Below are positions 32,280 to 42,107 of a DNA stretch of 64,000 bases, piece by piece; the stretch's first letter is position 1, and every line of letters starts with the position of its first letter. The stretch spans positions 237,016 through 301,015 of the forward strand of contig NZ_QFFY01000002.1 in NCBI RefSeq assembly GCF_003131205.1, in the 5' to 3' direction. The notes beneath the pieces are model-generated. The model had not been told where the DNA came from and did not search any database. It saw only the letters and a program-made list of their open reading frames with translations. The translations under genes were made by a program, and so were the position numbers. The DNA comes from Occallatibacter savannae (GTDB lineage Bacteria; Acidobacteriota; Terriglobia; Terriglobales; Acidobacteriaceae).

Positions 32280-34337
32280 TTATTCACCCTGTTTGTTGGG
32301 TTGGGCGGGTGAGGATGATGCGTTGGGTTTGAGGTATTTGTCCCACCAGGCCAGCCAGCGTTCGTAGCGATCTTTGATATAGCTGGGGCGGGTGAAGCCG
32401 TGGAACTGGCCGGGGTAGACGATGAGCTCCGTTGGGCGGCCGAGGGATTTGAGGGCCTGGTACATCTGCTCGCCGCCGATGAGGGGCACGTTGAAATCGG
32501 AGGAGCCGCCCATGAAGAGCATGGGTGTGTGGACGCGCTTGTCGATTTCGAGGAAGGGGTAGCTGATCTTTTCGTAGAGCTTCGGGTTTTTCCACGGCGG
32601 CCCGATTTCGTTGTCGTATTGCTGGATGTACTGATCGACGCCGTAGAAGGACATGGCGTTGGCGACGCCGGCTCCGCTGATTCCGGCTTTGAAGCGATCG
32701 GTGCTGGCGACGGTGTAGTCGGTGAGGATGCCGCCGTAGCTCCAGCCGGTGACGGCGAGACGGTTGGGATCGGCGACACCCATCGCGACTGCCTTGTCGA
32801 CACAGGCGAGGAGATCTTCGACTTCGTAGTGGCCCCAGTCGGCGGCGATGGCTTTGGCGAAGTCCTGTCCGCGGCCGGAGCTGCCACGGTAGTTGACGTT
32901 GAGTTCGGCGTAGCCCTTGGTGGCAAGCCACTGACGGAGGAAGTCGAACTCGTGCGAGTCCTGGCCGTTGGGTCCACCGTGGATGAAGAGGATCATCGGC
33001 ACGGGCGAGCCGTCTTTGTAGTTGGCCGGCTTGGTGAGCAGGCCGTGGATCTCGACGCCTTCTTTGTCTTTGGCGGCGATGTCTTCGGCGGAGACGAGGT
33101 TGAGTTCGGCGACGAGAGCGTCGTTGTGCGTGGTGAGCTTGCGAAGGGCGCCGTTCTCAAAGGCGTAGAGCTCGGGCGGGGCTGTGTCGTTGGTATAGAG
33201 GAGTGCCGTGTGGCCCGCGACGGAATCGAGCGACATGACGGTGCCCTGTTCGGGAAGCAGGCGCTTGATGCCGTTGCCGTTCATCTCGACTTCGGCGGGG
33301 TATTCGTTGCGGTCGTCGGCGACGAGATAGGAGAGATGGCCGTCCGGCGTGAAGTAGGGGTGGCTGACGCTTCGATCGAACTTCGCGGCGGGATAGCTGA
33401 CCTTGCCATCGATGGTCACGACCGCGGGCTTGGCCTGGGAGTACTCGAGGAGTTCAATCTTTGCGCCCTGCGTGTAGGCAATGGATTGGGAGTCGGGCGA
33501 CCAGGCGAGATGGCCCCCGTCGGGGCCGGTCCAGGTGGTGAGCTTCTTCGGGGTTGATCCGGCTTTGGGCTCGACGATAAAGATATCGGGGTTGTCGGTG
33601 CGATCCGGGTCGGGATCCTGATTGCTCTCGAAGGCGATCCACTTGCCATCGGGCGACCACTGAGCTTCGTTCTCATCTACGTTTTTGCCGTTGGTGAGTT
33701 TCTCGGCTTTCTTTGTGGAGAGGTCCCAGAGGTAGAGCGCGTTGTAGGCGTCGTTGCGCAGGTAGCCCTGGATGTCCTGCTTGAAGTGGTAGCGATCGAT
33801 GACGATGGGCTTGGGCGGCGCGGGCGGCTTGCCTTCCTCGGGATCGGGTTCGGCTTTCGGATGAAGGGTGAGGAGCAGCTTCTTCGAGTCCGGCGACCAC
33901 GAGTAGCCTTCGATGTTCTGGTCGGTGACATTGGTGAGCTGCTCGGCTTCGCCCCCACGGCGGTCCATGACCCAGACCTGATCGCCTTTCGCGGGGCCCG
34001 GGCGTGAGGACATGAAGCTGATGTAGCGGCCATCGGGGCTGAACTTCGGAGACGACGCACCCTCTTTTCCGTAGGTGAGCTGCAGGTGAACAGAGCCATC
34101 CCACTTCACCATCCAGAGATGGCCGACGCTTTTGTCGTCTTTCGTATCGATCTGGCTGACGGTGTAGAGGATCCATTCGCCGTCAGGGGAGATGGTGGGC
34201 GGGCTGACGCGCTGGAATTTAGCGAGATCGTCGAGGGTGATGTCGCGCTTTTTCGGTGTGTCGGCGGCGTGGATGGAAGGGATTGCGGCAAAGGCCAAAG
34301 TGAGGCAGAGGGAAGACTTCACCAATTTGAAAAGCAT
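32280..34337 (-). CDS. S9-family prolyl oligopeptidase-type peptidase
   Basis: A 685-residue exported serine peptidase with a signal peptide (about 1-24). An N-terminal beta-propeller with TolB-like blades (SPDGRYISFMSSRPG, WSPDSKKLLLTLHP, WSPDGKWIAFESNQD) occupies about 40-400. A C-terminal alpha/beta hydrolase domain holds the oxyanion FIHGGP, nucleophile S533 in GWSYGG, D614 in GSSDFNVP and H646 in GQFHGF. The family cleaves oligopeptides (DPP/acylaminoacyl-peptidase type), here probably in the periplasm. It is last in a possible minus-strand unit with the cytochrome and membrane-protein genes. Confidence 0.92.
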   Translation of the reverse strand: MLFKLVKSSLCLTLAFAAIPSIHAADTPKKRDITLDDLAKFQRVSPPTISPDGEWILYTVSQIDTKDDKSVGHLWMVKWDGSVHLQLTYGKEGASSPKFSPDGRYISFMSSRPGPAKGDQVWVMDRRGGEAEQLTNVTDQNIEGYSWSPDSKKLLLTLHPKAEPDPEEGKPPAPPKPIVIDRYHFKQDIQGYLRNDAYNALYLWDLSTKKAEKLTNGKNVDENEAQWSPDGKWIAFESNQDPDPDRTDNPDIFIVEPKAGSTPKKLTTWTGPDGGHLAWSPDSQSIAYTQGAKIELLEYSQAKPAVVTIDGKVSYPAAKFDRSVSHPYFTPDGHLSYLVADDRNEYPAEVEMNGNGIKRLLPEQGTVMSLDSVAGHTALLYTNDTAPPELYAFENGALRKLTTHNDALVAELNLVSAEDIAAKDKEGVEIHGLLTKPANYKDGSPVPMILFIHGGPNGQDSHEFDFLRQWLATKGYAELNVNYRGSSGRGQDFAKAIAADWGHYEVEDLLACVDKAVAMGVADPNRLAVTGWSYGGILTDYTVASTDRFKAGISGAGVANAMSFYGVDQYIQQYDNEIGPPWKNPKLYEKISYPFLEIDKRVHTPMLFMGGSSDFNVPLIGGEQMYQALKSLGRPTELIVYPGQFHGFTRPSYIKDRYERWLAWWDKYLKPNASSSPAQPNKQGE

Positions 34338-34410
34338 GGGCCGAGATTACCATTCGCGGTTGCGAGGGCTCTACCGGAATGTGGCGGAGTGTTGATGGGG
34401 TGGGACGGCG

Positions 34411-34824
34411 TCAGCGGAGTTTTTCGCGGACTTCCGTGCGGATGAGATAGAGGAAGAAGACGAGATTGAGCAGTCCCTGGATGAGAGACGGCGCGAGATG
34501 GAGATGCGCAAACAGCCAGAGGTGATATCCGCTAAGCAGAATGACGGCGGATAGAGCCATGGCCCAGGCCCAGCGAAGGAGCAGCAGAAGTCCGCCGGCG
34601 GCTGCGAGCAGGAAGACGGGAAGAATCAGGAAGAGCTTCGGGTAGTGTCCGCCGACTGCTCCGACGACCAGGACGACGGAGAGCAAGAGAAGGTAGAGAG
34701 AGATGGCGATCAGGCCGGGGAGCGCGATCAGCTGCAGCTTCGCCTGGGGCGCGGCGTACGGAGTTGGAGTGGAGGCAAGATCGCCGGTCTCCGGCGGTTT
34801 CGATCCGGATTGCTCGTCGGTCAT
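34411..34824 (-). CDS. Hypothetical membrane protein
   Basis: A 137-residue protein with a polar N-terminal tail (about 30 residues) and four predicted transmembrane helices from ALPGLIAISLYLLLLSVVLVV to LIQGLLNLVFFLYLI, ending in a basic cytosolic tail (RTEVREKLR). No family was recognised. It starts 19 bp after the cytochrome c lipoprotein stop on the same strand, so the two are probably cotranscribed. Confidence 0.7.
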   Translation of the reverse strand: MTDEQSGSKPPETGDLASTPTPYAAPQAKLQLIALPGLIAISLYLLLLSVVLVVGAVGGHYPKLFLILPVFLLAAAGGLLLLLRWAWAMALSAVILLSGYHLWLFAHLHLAPSLIQGLLNLVFFLYLIRTEVREKLR

Positions 34825-34843
34825 GATTCAGATCGCTCTTCGC

Positions 34844-35206
34844 TCATAGCGAATGAAGATAAGCGAGAAGATCGCGCATTTGCTGGTCGTCGAGCGCGGT
34901 GCCGGGCATGGTGCCGTGCCCGTGGAGGATGACGGCGCTGAGGCGTTCATCCGTGGGCGGCGCGCCGGAGGGCATGGCTCTGACTTTCGTGATGGCCTGG
35001 AGGCCGGGTCCGTGCAGTCCATGCGTTGAGGTCGGGTAGTGGCACTTGGCGCAGGCCTGCTGAAAGACGGCCGCGCCGCGAGCTTCTTCGGGGGTCCACT
35101 CGGAAGACGGCTTTGAGGGCGGGAGAGATTTGCACCCGGTGATGGCGACGAACGGGGCGGCGCAGACGAGCAGAGCGAAGAGGAGGCTGGAAAAGCGTAT
35201 CCGCAT
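34844..35206 (-). CDS. Cytochrome c lipoprotein
   Basis: A 120-residue protein. ATG 35206 starts a lipoprotein signal peptide with lipobox AITGC (Cys about 26). A longer in-frame reading back to 35449 runs through the heptamer array and is spurious. The mature part is a single class I c-type haem domain: haem attachment CAKCH, a helix with GPGLQAI, probable methionine ligand in HGHGTMPGTALDDQQM, and the terminal helix LLAYLHSL. It would be anchored to the periplasmic face of a membrane as an electron carrier. The partner oxidoreductase is not evident. Confidence 0.88.
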   Translation of the reverse strand: MRIRFSSLLFALLVCAAPFVAITGCKSLPPSKPSSEWTPEEARGAAVFQQACAKCHYPTSTHGLHGPGLQAITKVRAMPSGAPPTDERLSAVILHGHGTMPGTALDDQQMRDLLAYLHSL

Positions 35207-35303
35207 CTCAGGTCTGATGATACAGCCGCGAATGGGGGGAAAGAGCTTGAGAACAAAGACGTGTGTTGGGGAGCACAGTGGGGCGTCCGGGGTTCGGCGA
35301 GAT

Positions 35304-35373
35304 TCGTAGCCAGTAGCCAGTAGCCAGTAGCCAGTAGCCAGTAGCCAGTAGCCGGTAGCCGGTAGCCAGTAGC
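35304..35373 (+). repeat. CAGNNNN heptamer array I (10 units)
   Basis: TCGTAGC, then CAGTAGC (x6), CGGTAGC (x2) and CAGTAGC in perfect register. It is the most homogeneous array in the window. The hairpin at 35375-35410 follows immediately. The array lies between divergent genes. Read on the minus strand it gives the repeating peptide YWLLATG, a source of false ORFs. Confidence 0.95.
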
Positions 35374-35374
35374 C

Positions 35375-35416
35375 ACCCCGTTCATCGCGGTCAGGCTGCG
35401 ATGAACGGGGTACAGC
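35375..35416 (+). repeat. Hairpin element abutting array I
   Basis: CCCCGTTCATCGC pairs perfectly with GCGATGAACGGGG (13 bp) and the 3' side continues TACAGCCC. It is a relative of the hairpin at 20409-20442. Confidence 0.8.
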
Positions 35417-35468
35417 CCGGTGTGAAACTTTTTCGAATTTCGAACGCAAACACTAGACAGAGGGGTGC

Positions 35469-36595
35469 ATGAGACGGCGGATCGCGATTGCGGTGGGTGC
35501 GGCGGCGGTGGTGCTCGCAGTGGTGTGGGCCGTGTCGGCATGGATGGCGCGACGCGACAGGTTCGAGTTCTCGGGGACGGTCGAAACGCGGGAGATCCAG
35601 ATCGGGTCCAAAGTCGGCGGCAGAGTTACCGAGGTCGCGGTCGAAGAGGGGCAGCTGGTCAAGGCAGGGGCGACGCTTGTGCGCTTCGAATGCGATGAGT
35701 TGAAGGCGCAGCGAGCGCAGGCCACCGCGGCAATGGATCAGGCGCAGGCAGATGTAAACAAGATGCTGCGCGGCAACCGGCCGGAGGAGATTGCGCAGGC
35801 TGAAGCGACGGCGCGGGCGCAAAGAGCGGTGTTCGAAGAAGCGCGGAACGGTCCGCGGCGGCAGGAGATTGAGCAGGCACAGGCGGATTACAAGGCTGCA
35901 TCCGCGGATGCTACGAATGCACAGGTCTTTTACCAGCGCATGGAGAAGCTGATCGCGGCGGATACGATCTCACGCCAGCAGTTCGACGACGCACGCGATA
36001 AGCGGGATGGCGCGGAGCAGAGGGCCGAATCGATGCGGCAGAGGCTGGCCATGCTGCAGGCCGGCACGCGGGCCGAAGATGTGAATGCGGCGGAGGCAAA
36101 GTTCAAGCAGGCGGATGCTGCGGCGCAGCTGGCGCGCAGAGGATTCCGCAAGGAAGACGTTGACGCCGCGCGTGGACGGCTTGCTGAGGCGCAGGGCCGT
36201 GTGGCTGAGCTGGATGCGCGTTTGCGCGAGGCGGAGCTGAGCGCGCCTGCGGATGCAGTGGTGGAAGTGGTGAGCGTGCGGCCGGGAGACCTGGTGCAGG
36301 CGGGGCGCATCGTGATCACGATGCTGGAAGCGTCGCAGCTATGGGTGAAGGTGTATGTGCCGGAGACGGATCTCGCGCACGTGCGCGTGGGGCAGCGGGC
36401 AACGGTGCAGGTCGATAGCTTCAGCGGGCACGCGTTCGAGGGGCATGTGGGGCAGATTGCGTCGCAGGCAGAGTTTCTGCCCCGCAATGTGCAGACCAAG
36501 AGCGACCGCGAACACCAGGTATTTGGCGTCAAGGTGTATGTGGACAACGCGCAGGGCGTGCTGAAGTCGGGAATGTCTGCGAGGGTGCGCCTCGA

Positions 36596-36599
<4 letters not shown>
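35469..36599 (+). CDS. HlyD-family membrane fusion protein
   Basis: A 376-residue periplasmic adaptor. An N-terminal anchor helix (about 6-26) is followed by a lipoyl half ([21 protein letters not shown]). A long helical hairpin (about 75-230) has the alternating heptad pattern of EmrA/HlyD coiled coils, followed by the second lipoyl half, [22 protein letters not shown] beta-barrel domain ([19 protein letters not shown]) completes it. It links the inner-membrane transporter to an outer-membrane channel. Its stop overlaps the start of the ATPase gene by four bases, so the three genes form one operon. It resembles the YbhG/YhiI adaptors of YbhFSR-type exporters. Confidence 0.92.
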
Positions 36600-37521
<922 letters not shown>

Positions 37522-37525
<4 letters not shown>

Positions 37526-38637
37526 GAGCGCTTTTTCGCGGACTGGTCCCGGTATGCCGGAAGGAATTTCTTCACATCATCCGCGATCCGGGGACGCTGT
37601 TTTTTGCGCTGCTGATTCCGATGCTGCAGTTGTTTCTGTTTGGGTTTGCGGTGGATACGAATATCCGGCAGATTCCGACGGTGGTGTTGGACGAGTCGCA
37701 TACGCAGGAGAGCCGGCGGCTGCTGGAGGCCTTTGCGGGTTCGGATGTTTTCTGGCTGAAGACATACGCGCAATCGCAGGATGAGATGTATGAGGCGGTG
37801 CGCGCGGGAAAGGCCAGGGTCGGCATACGCATTCCGTATGACTACGCGCGGCGGCTGCTGGATGGCACAACTGCGTCGGTGCTGGTGCTGGTGGATGGGT
37901 CGGACTCGAGCGTGGCCGGGCAGGCGATGAGCACGGCGACGGGTGTCGCGCTGAAGGAATCTTTGGGCCGCGTGCTGCCGGGCGGCGCAATGCCCGTGGA
38001 GGTGCGGCCTTCAGTGCTCTACAACCCCGCGACACGATCGGCAAACTTCTTCGTGCCGGGGCTGATCGCGATTCTGCTGCAGGTGATGGCCATTCTGATG
38101 ATTGCTCTGAGCCTGGTGCGGGAGCGCGAGCGCGGAACGCTCGAGCAGTTGACGATGACGCCGGTTGCGCCGCTGGGTCTGATGCTGGGCAAGATGATTC
38201 CGTATGGTGCGCTCACGTTTGCGGAACTGTGCGCCATCCTGCTGGTGATGCGCACGGTGTTCCTGGTTCCCGTGCACGGCAATGTGGTTCTGTTACTGGT
38301 GTTGTCGATTCCGTTTTTGCTGACCGTGCTGGGAATCGGGCTGGTGATTTCGACGAAGGCGCGGACGCAGGCAGAGGCCTTTCAGCTTTCAATGGGAACG
38401 ATTCTGCCGTCAGTGTTTTTGTCGGGATACATCTTCCTGATCGAGAACATGCCGCCGTTCTTCCAGGCGATCAGCCATCTGATTCCGGCTACGTACTACA
38501 TCCAGATCCTGCGCGGAATCATCTTGCGCGGCGCAGGCATCACGGAGCTGTGGGTGAGCGCGACGGTGCTGACCGTCATGGGTTGCGGGTCGACGCTGCT
38601 GGCGGCGCGGTTGTTTGTGCGGCGGGGCGCGAGCTAA
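37522..38637 (+). CDS. ABC-2 type transporter permease (YbhS/YhhJ type)
   Basis: A 371-residue inner-membrane permease. An N-terminal [19 protein letters not shown] precedes the first helix. A large periplasmic domain (about 45-170) follows, then five helices from [37 protein letters not shown] is the conserved coupling helix region of ABC2_membrane_3. The ATG overlaps the stop of the ATPase gene. With the adaptor and ATPase it makes a complete inner-membrane efflux pump needing a TolC-like channel from elsewhere. It is convergent with the PBP4 gene. Confidence 0.93.
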
Positions 38638-38649
38638 CGCTCAGGCGCG

Positions 38650-40344
38650 CTACTCCGATGCGGCGATCGCTTCGCAGATCCTTTCGATCGCGGGAACTTC
38701 GGCGGGGCTGCCGGGGCGGTGACCGTTCACGAGGATGGAGAAGGCGACGGTTTTGCCGCTGGCTGCCTGCAGGTAGCCGGAGAGCGCGTTGGTTTCGTTC
38801 AAGGTGCCGGTCTTGGCCCAGAGCTTTCCCTTAAGCGCCGAGTTGCGGAATCGGCTGTAGAGCGAGCCGTCTACTCCGGCGATGGGGAAGGACTTCTTCC
38901 AGGCCTCGCCCCAATGCTGGTGTGAAGCGTACGCGAGCAGGTGCGTGTAGGCGCGCGGCGTGATGCGGTCGTCCATGCTCATGCCGGATCCGTCGTAGAA
39001 GAAGAAATCGGAGTCGGGGATGCCGGTGTCGATGAGGAACTGGCGTACGACGCGCGTCCCCTGAGCGAGGCTGCCATCCTTGGCGAAAGTTTTGCCGAGC
39101 ATGCGGAGGAGGAGCTCTGCGTGCAGGTTCTGACTGATCTTATTGGTGACCGTGATGTCCTCGGCCACAGGCACTGATTTGTGCTGCGCGAGCAGGCGGC
39201 GGTTGTTGATGGGAGCTTCGATGGTCTGGAGGTTTAAAGGAAAGAGCTTCAGCGGTTCGGAGCGTTCTCCGATAAAATCGCCGGTGCCTTCGGGAAGGCG
39301 GTGTGCGGCGGCGGGGTCGCCCTTGACGATGATGCCGCGATGGAGCAGCGCGTCTTTAAACGCCGCCGCGGTGTACTCGGCAGGATCTTCCACGGCGAGC
39401 GGCGCGTGCAGGCCCTGTGCGGGAGCAGTGCCCCAGGTGCGGACAAGGAGCGCGCCGGGGCGACGTTCCAGGCCGGGGTGCGCCTTTGCGCCAGCCGGAG
39501 CCATGGTCATGTTGTTCTGGAGCGTGTAGTACTGAATGCTTGGCGTCCACTGCTCGAGCATGGAGCCGGGTTTCTCTGGATCAGCGGTGATGGTGAGCTC
39601 GATGGAGTTGTCGGCGAACGAAAGCGCGGAGATGGGCGCGCCGTAGCCCCACTGGAGATCGTCCCATGCCCAGGCCGTGCCGTAGGGCTCGTTGAGATAG
39701 AAACTGTCGTCTCCGACGACGGTGCCTTCCACGGAGCGAACGCCGGCTTGTACGACCTGCTGAGCGAGGAGGTCGAGAGCTTCCATGGCGAAGGGCTCGG
39801 CGTGAATCTGTTCAGGAGTCGGAGTTGCCTCGGGTTTGCCGGTGGGCGACTTCGCAGGCGGGTTTGCAGGCGTGGGAGCGGCCGCCGGCGGAGTGGGCGG
39901 CTGGTAGGGGTAGTGATGGGCGCTCATTGTGGGATCACCCGCGCCGAGGATGAGGATGTCGCCGTGCAGCGTGCCGGAAGAGTCGATCTCGCCGTTCGCC
40001 ACGACGTTGGTGGTCCAGGTGAGGGTATCTACCGGGAGAAGCGCATAGGCCGCGGCGGTGGTGGTGAGCTTGGCATTGGATGCCGGGGTGAAGAGGCGGG
40101 CGTCGTTGAGTCCGTAGAGCGGCTGCCCGTCGAGGGTGGTCACGCTGATGCCGAAGTCAGTTTGTTTGAGGGCCGGATCGGCCAGGATGGCCTGAATACG
40201 ATCGGCGATGGCGCCGCGTGCTGGTGCGGTGTGTTGTGCTGGGCGCGATGGGGCGTGAGCGGCGCGATGCTGGGCTGCGAGGGTAAAGCCTGAACCAAGG
40301 GACAGCGCCAGAAGCAGCGCGAAGCATCGCGGTGTACGGAGCAT
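38650..40344 (-). CDS. dacB: D-Ala-D-Ala carboxypeptidase/endopeptidase (PBP4, peptidase S13)
   Basis: A 564-residue exported penicillin-binding protein with an N-terminal signal peptide. Catalytic motifs: S89-x-x-K92 (ASNAKLTTTAA), SxN in KISQNLHAELLL, and KTG in LWAKTGTLNETNALSGY. DGSGMS, conserved in PBP4, lies between the last two. A Pro/Ala-rich insertion (about 145-175) sits in the extra domain typical of class C PBPs. It trims peptidoglycan stem peptides and cross-links in the periplasm. It is longer than E. coli PBP4 (477) mainly because of the insertion. Confidence 0.93.
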   Translation of the reverse strand: MLRTPRCFALLLALSLGSGFTLAAQHRAAHAPSRPAQHTAPARGAIADRIQAILADPALKQTDFGISVTTLDGQPLYGLNDARLFTPASNAKLTTTAAAYALLPVDTLTWTTNVVANGEIDSSGTLHGDILILGAGDPTMSAHHYPYQPPTPPAAAPTPANPPAKSPTGKPEATPTPEQIHAEPFAMEALDLLAQQVVQAGVRSVEGTVVGDDSFYLNEPYGTAWAWDDLQWGYGAPISALSFADNSIELTITADPEKPGSMLEQWTPSIQYYTLQNNMTMAPAGAKAHPGLERRPGALLVRTWGTAPAQGLHAPLAVEDPAEYTAAAFKDALLHRGIIVKGDPAAAHRLPEGTGDFIGERSEPLKLFPLNLQTIEAPINNRRLLAQHKSVPVAEDITVTNKISQNLHAELLLRMLGKTFAKDGSLAQGTRVVRQFLIDTGIPDSDFFFYDGSGMSMDDRITPRAYTHLLAYASHQHWGEAWKKSFPIAGVDGSLYSRFRNSALKGKLWAKTGTLNETNALSGYLQAASGKTVAFSILVNGHRPGSPAEVPAIERICEAIAASE

Positions 40345-40426
40345 GGAGGGAGTTTAGCAAAGCGGCGGATGCGCCTGGCAGCGCTCTTAAAATGAGGAGG
40401 TCTGGACGAAGTATCGAAAGAGCTGC

Positions 40427-41332
40427 ATGAGTTTGGTTCGCGCTGTCGTTAATTGGAAACTGCGTTCGCGCTCGCTTGAGCTTGGCAAGCGAACGCTGGT
40501 GATGGGCGTGGTGAATCTTACGCCCGATTCATTTAGCGATGGCGGGAACTTCCTCGACCCGGATGGGGCGGTGCGTCGCGGGCTGGAGTTGCTGGAGCAA
40601 GGCGCGGCTGTGCTCGACCTGGGAGCGGAGAGCACGCGGCCCGGCGCGCTGGTTGGGCTGGCCGAAGCAAGGGTGAGCGCTGAAGAGGAGCAGGCGCGGC
40701 TGTTGCCCGTGATCGAGGGGATCCGAAAGGCGCGGCCAGAAGCGGTCATTTCAGCCGACACGTATAAGAGCGCCACGGCGAAGGCGGCGATCGAGGCTGG
40801 CGCGGAAATTGTGAATGACGTGAGCGGCTTCACGTGGGATCCGGAGATGGCGCGCGTGTGCGCGGATGCGAAGTGCGGAGTGGTGTTGATGCACACGCGG
40901 GGGCGTCCGGATGAGTGGCGGGCCCAGGAGAAATTGCCGGCGGACGCGTCGATGGCATCGGTGAGGAGTGGACTCGCGGAGAGCCTGCAGCAGGCGATAG
41001 CCAGAGGAGTCGCGCCGGCCTCAATAGTGCTGGATCCGGGATACGGCTTCGGGAAGAAGTTCGAAGAGAACTATGCGCTGCTTGCGCGGCAGGCAGAGCT
41101 GCTTGAGCTCGGGCGGCCGCTGCTGGCGGGGGTTTCGCGAAAGTCTTTCCTGGGGCACACGCTGGCAGGTCTCTTTGGAGGGAAGCAGGCGCCCGTGGAC
41201 GCGCGCGAGACGGCGAGCATTGCTGCGATGGTGGCGACGATACTGCATGGAGCTTCCCTGGTGCGCGTACATGATGTGCGGGCGGCGGTGGAGGCGGCGC
41301 GGATTGCCGACGCGGTGTTGGCCGCGAGCTGA
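40427..41332 (+). CDS. folP: Dihydropteroate synthase
   Basis: A 301-residue cytosolic enzyme joining p-aminobenzoate to dihydropterin pyrophosphate in folate synthesis, the sulfonamide target. MGVVNLTPDSFSDGG, LDLGAESTRPGA, ISADTYKSATAKAAIEAGA, IVNDVSGF, LDPGYGFGKKFEEN, GVSRKSFLG and VRVHDV mark the TIM barrel with both substrate sites. The pabB gene that supplies the p-aminobenzoate precursor is 22 kb away at the right edge of the window. The start at 40427 is ATG; upstream is a gap of 82 bp to the divergent PBP4 gene. Confidence 0.96.
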   Translation: MSLVRAVVNWKLRSRSLELGKRTLVMGVVNLTPDSFSDGGNFLDPDGAVRRGLELLEQGAAVLDLGAESTRPGALVGLAEARVSAEEEQARLLPVIEGIRKARPEAVISADTYKSATAKAAIEAGAEIVNDVSGFTWDPEMARVCADAKCGVVLMHTRGRPDEWRAQEKLPADASMASVRSGLAESLQQAIARGVAPASIVLDPGYGFGKKFEENYALLARQAELLELGRPLLAGVSRKSFLGHTLAGLFGGKQAPVDARETASIAAMVATILHGASLVRVHDVRAAVEAARIADAVLAAS

Positions 41333-41340
41333 GCAGGCGC

Positions 41341-41892
41341 TTACCTGCGCTTCGACATCGCGTGAAGCTTGAGGACCGTGTTCCAGTTGCGGCCCGTGCC
41401 GACTGCGCCTATGGCTTTGTCGAGAGCTTTGCCGGTGAACTTCGTCTCGCCAGCGCCTTCGGGAAAGTGGAAGTAGATGTGGTCGCCGGCGAGGTGGTAG
41501 CGGTCGCGGCGGCTGGGATATTTCTCGACGATCGCATCGAGTGCGGCACGCGCCGTTGGGGCCGCGGGAGCTGAAAGGAAGGCGACGTGCACGCGGGCGC
41601 CGTCAGCCGCCTCAGCGGGAAAAGGATTCGCGCGGATCAGCTTGTCGAGCTGGTCGTGAGTTCGAAGGATGACGTCGACGGGAGCGCCGGTGAGTTTTTC
41701 GAGCGCAGCGGCGATCGACGCTCCAACCTTAGCGGCTGGCAGGTCCGAGTCCACGACGGCGTTGCCGCTCTGGATGTAGGTTTCAACGTTTTGAAATTTG
41801 AGCGCGGAGAGTATTTTTCGAAAATCGGCCATGGAGAGCTTGCCGTTTCCGCCCACGTTGACGGCGCGCAGAAGGATGACATAGGTTGACAT
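41341..41892 (-). CDS. DUF1697 protein
   Basis: A 183-residue cytosolic protein. It begins MSTYVILLRAVNVGGNGKLSM, the DUF1697 (PF08002) hallmark, then ETYIQSGNAVVDS, DQLDKLIRANPFP and a C-terminal TGRNWNTVLKLHAM. ATG 41892 aligns with the family start; a longer in-frame start at 41952 is rejected. Function is unknown. It is convergent with folP, nine bases apart. Confidence 0.9.
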   Translation of the reverse strand: MSTYVILLRAVNVGGNGKLSMADFRKILSALKFQNVETYIQSGNAVVDSDLPAAKVGASIAAALEKLTGAPVDVILRTHDQLDKLIRANPFPAEAADGARVHVAFLSAPAAPTARAALDAIVEKYPSRRDRYHLAGDHIYFHFPEGAGETKFTGKALDKAIGAVGTGRNWNTVLKLHAMSKRR

Positions 41893-42107
41893 ATCTAATC
41901 GGCCTCCCGCGCCGTTCTGCCAGATGGTGTCGATCAGGTTTACGGCGCTCAATAAACTGCCCTGGCACTGACGCGAGTGTAGCCCAGCGGAAAGGCCACA
42001 AACAGGCCTTCTGGACTGGCGCCCGCGCAGCGGCGAATCTTCAGGACAATCCCCGGCTGCGCAGACTCCTATAGAAATCCTGCAACCGAACGGCTGCCTG
42101 ACGACCG

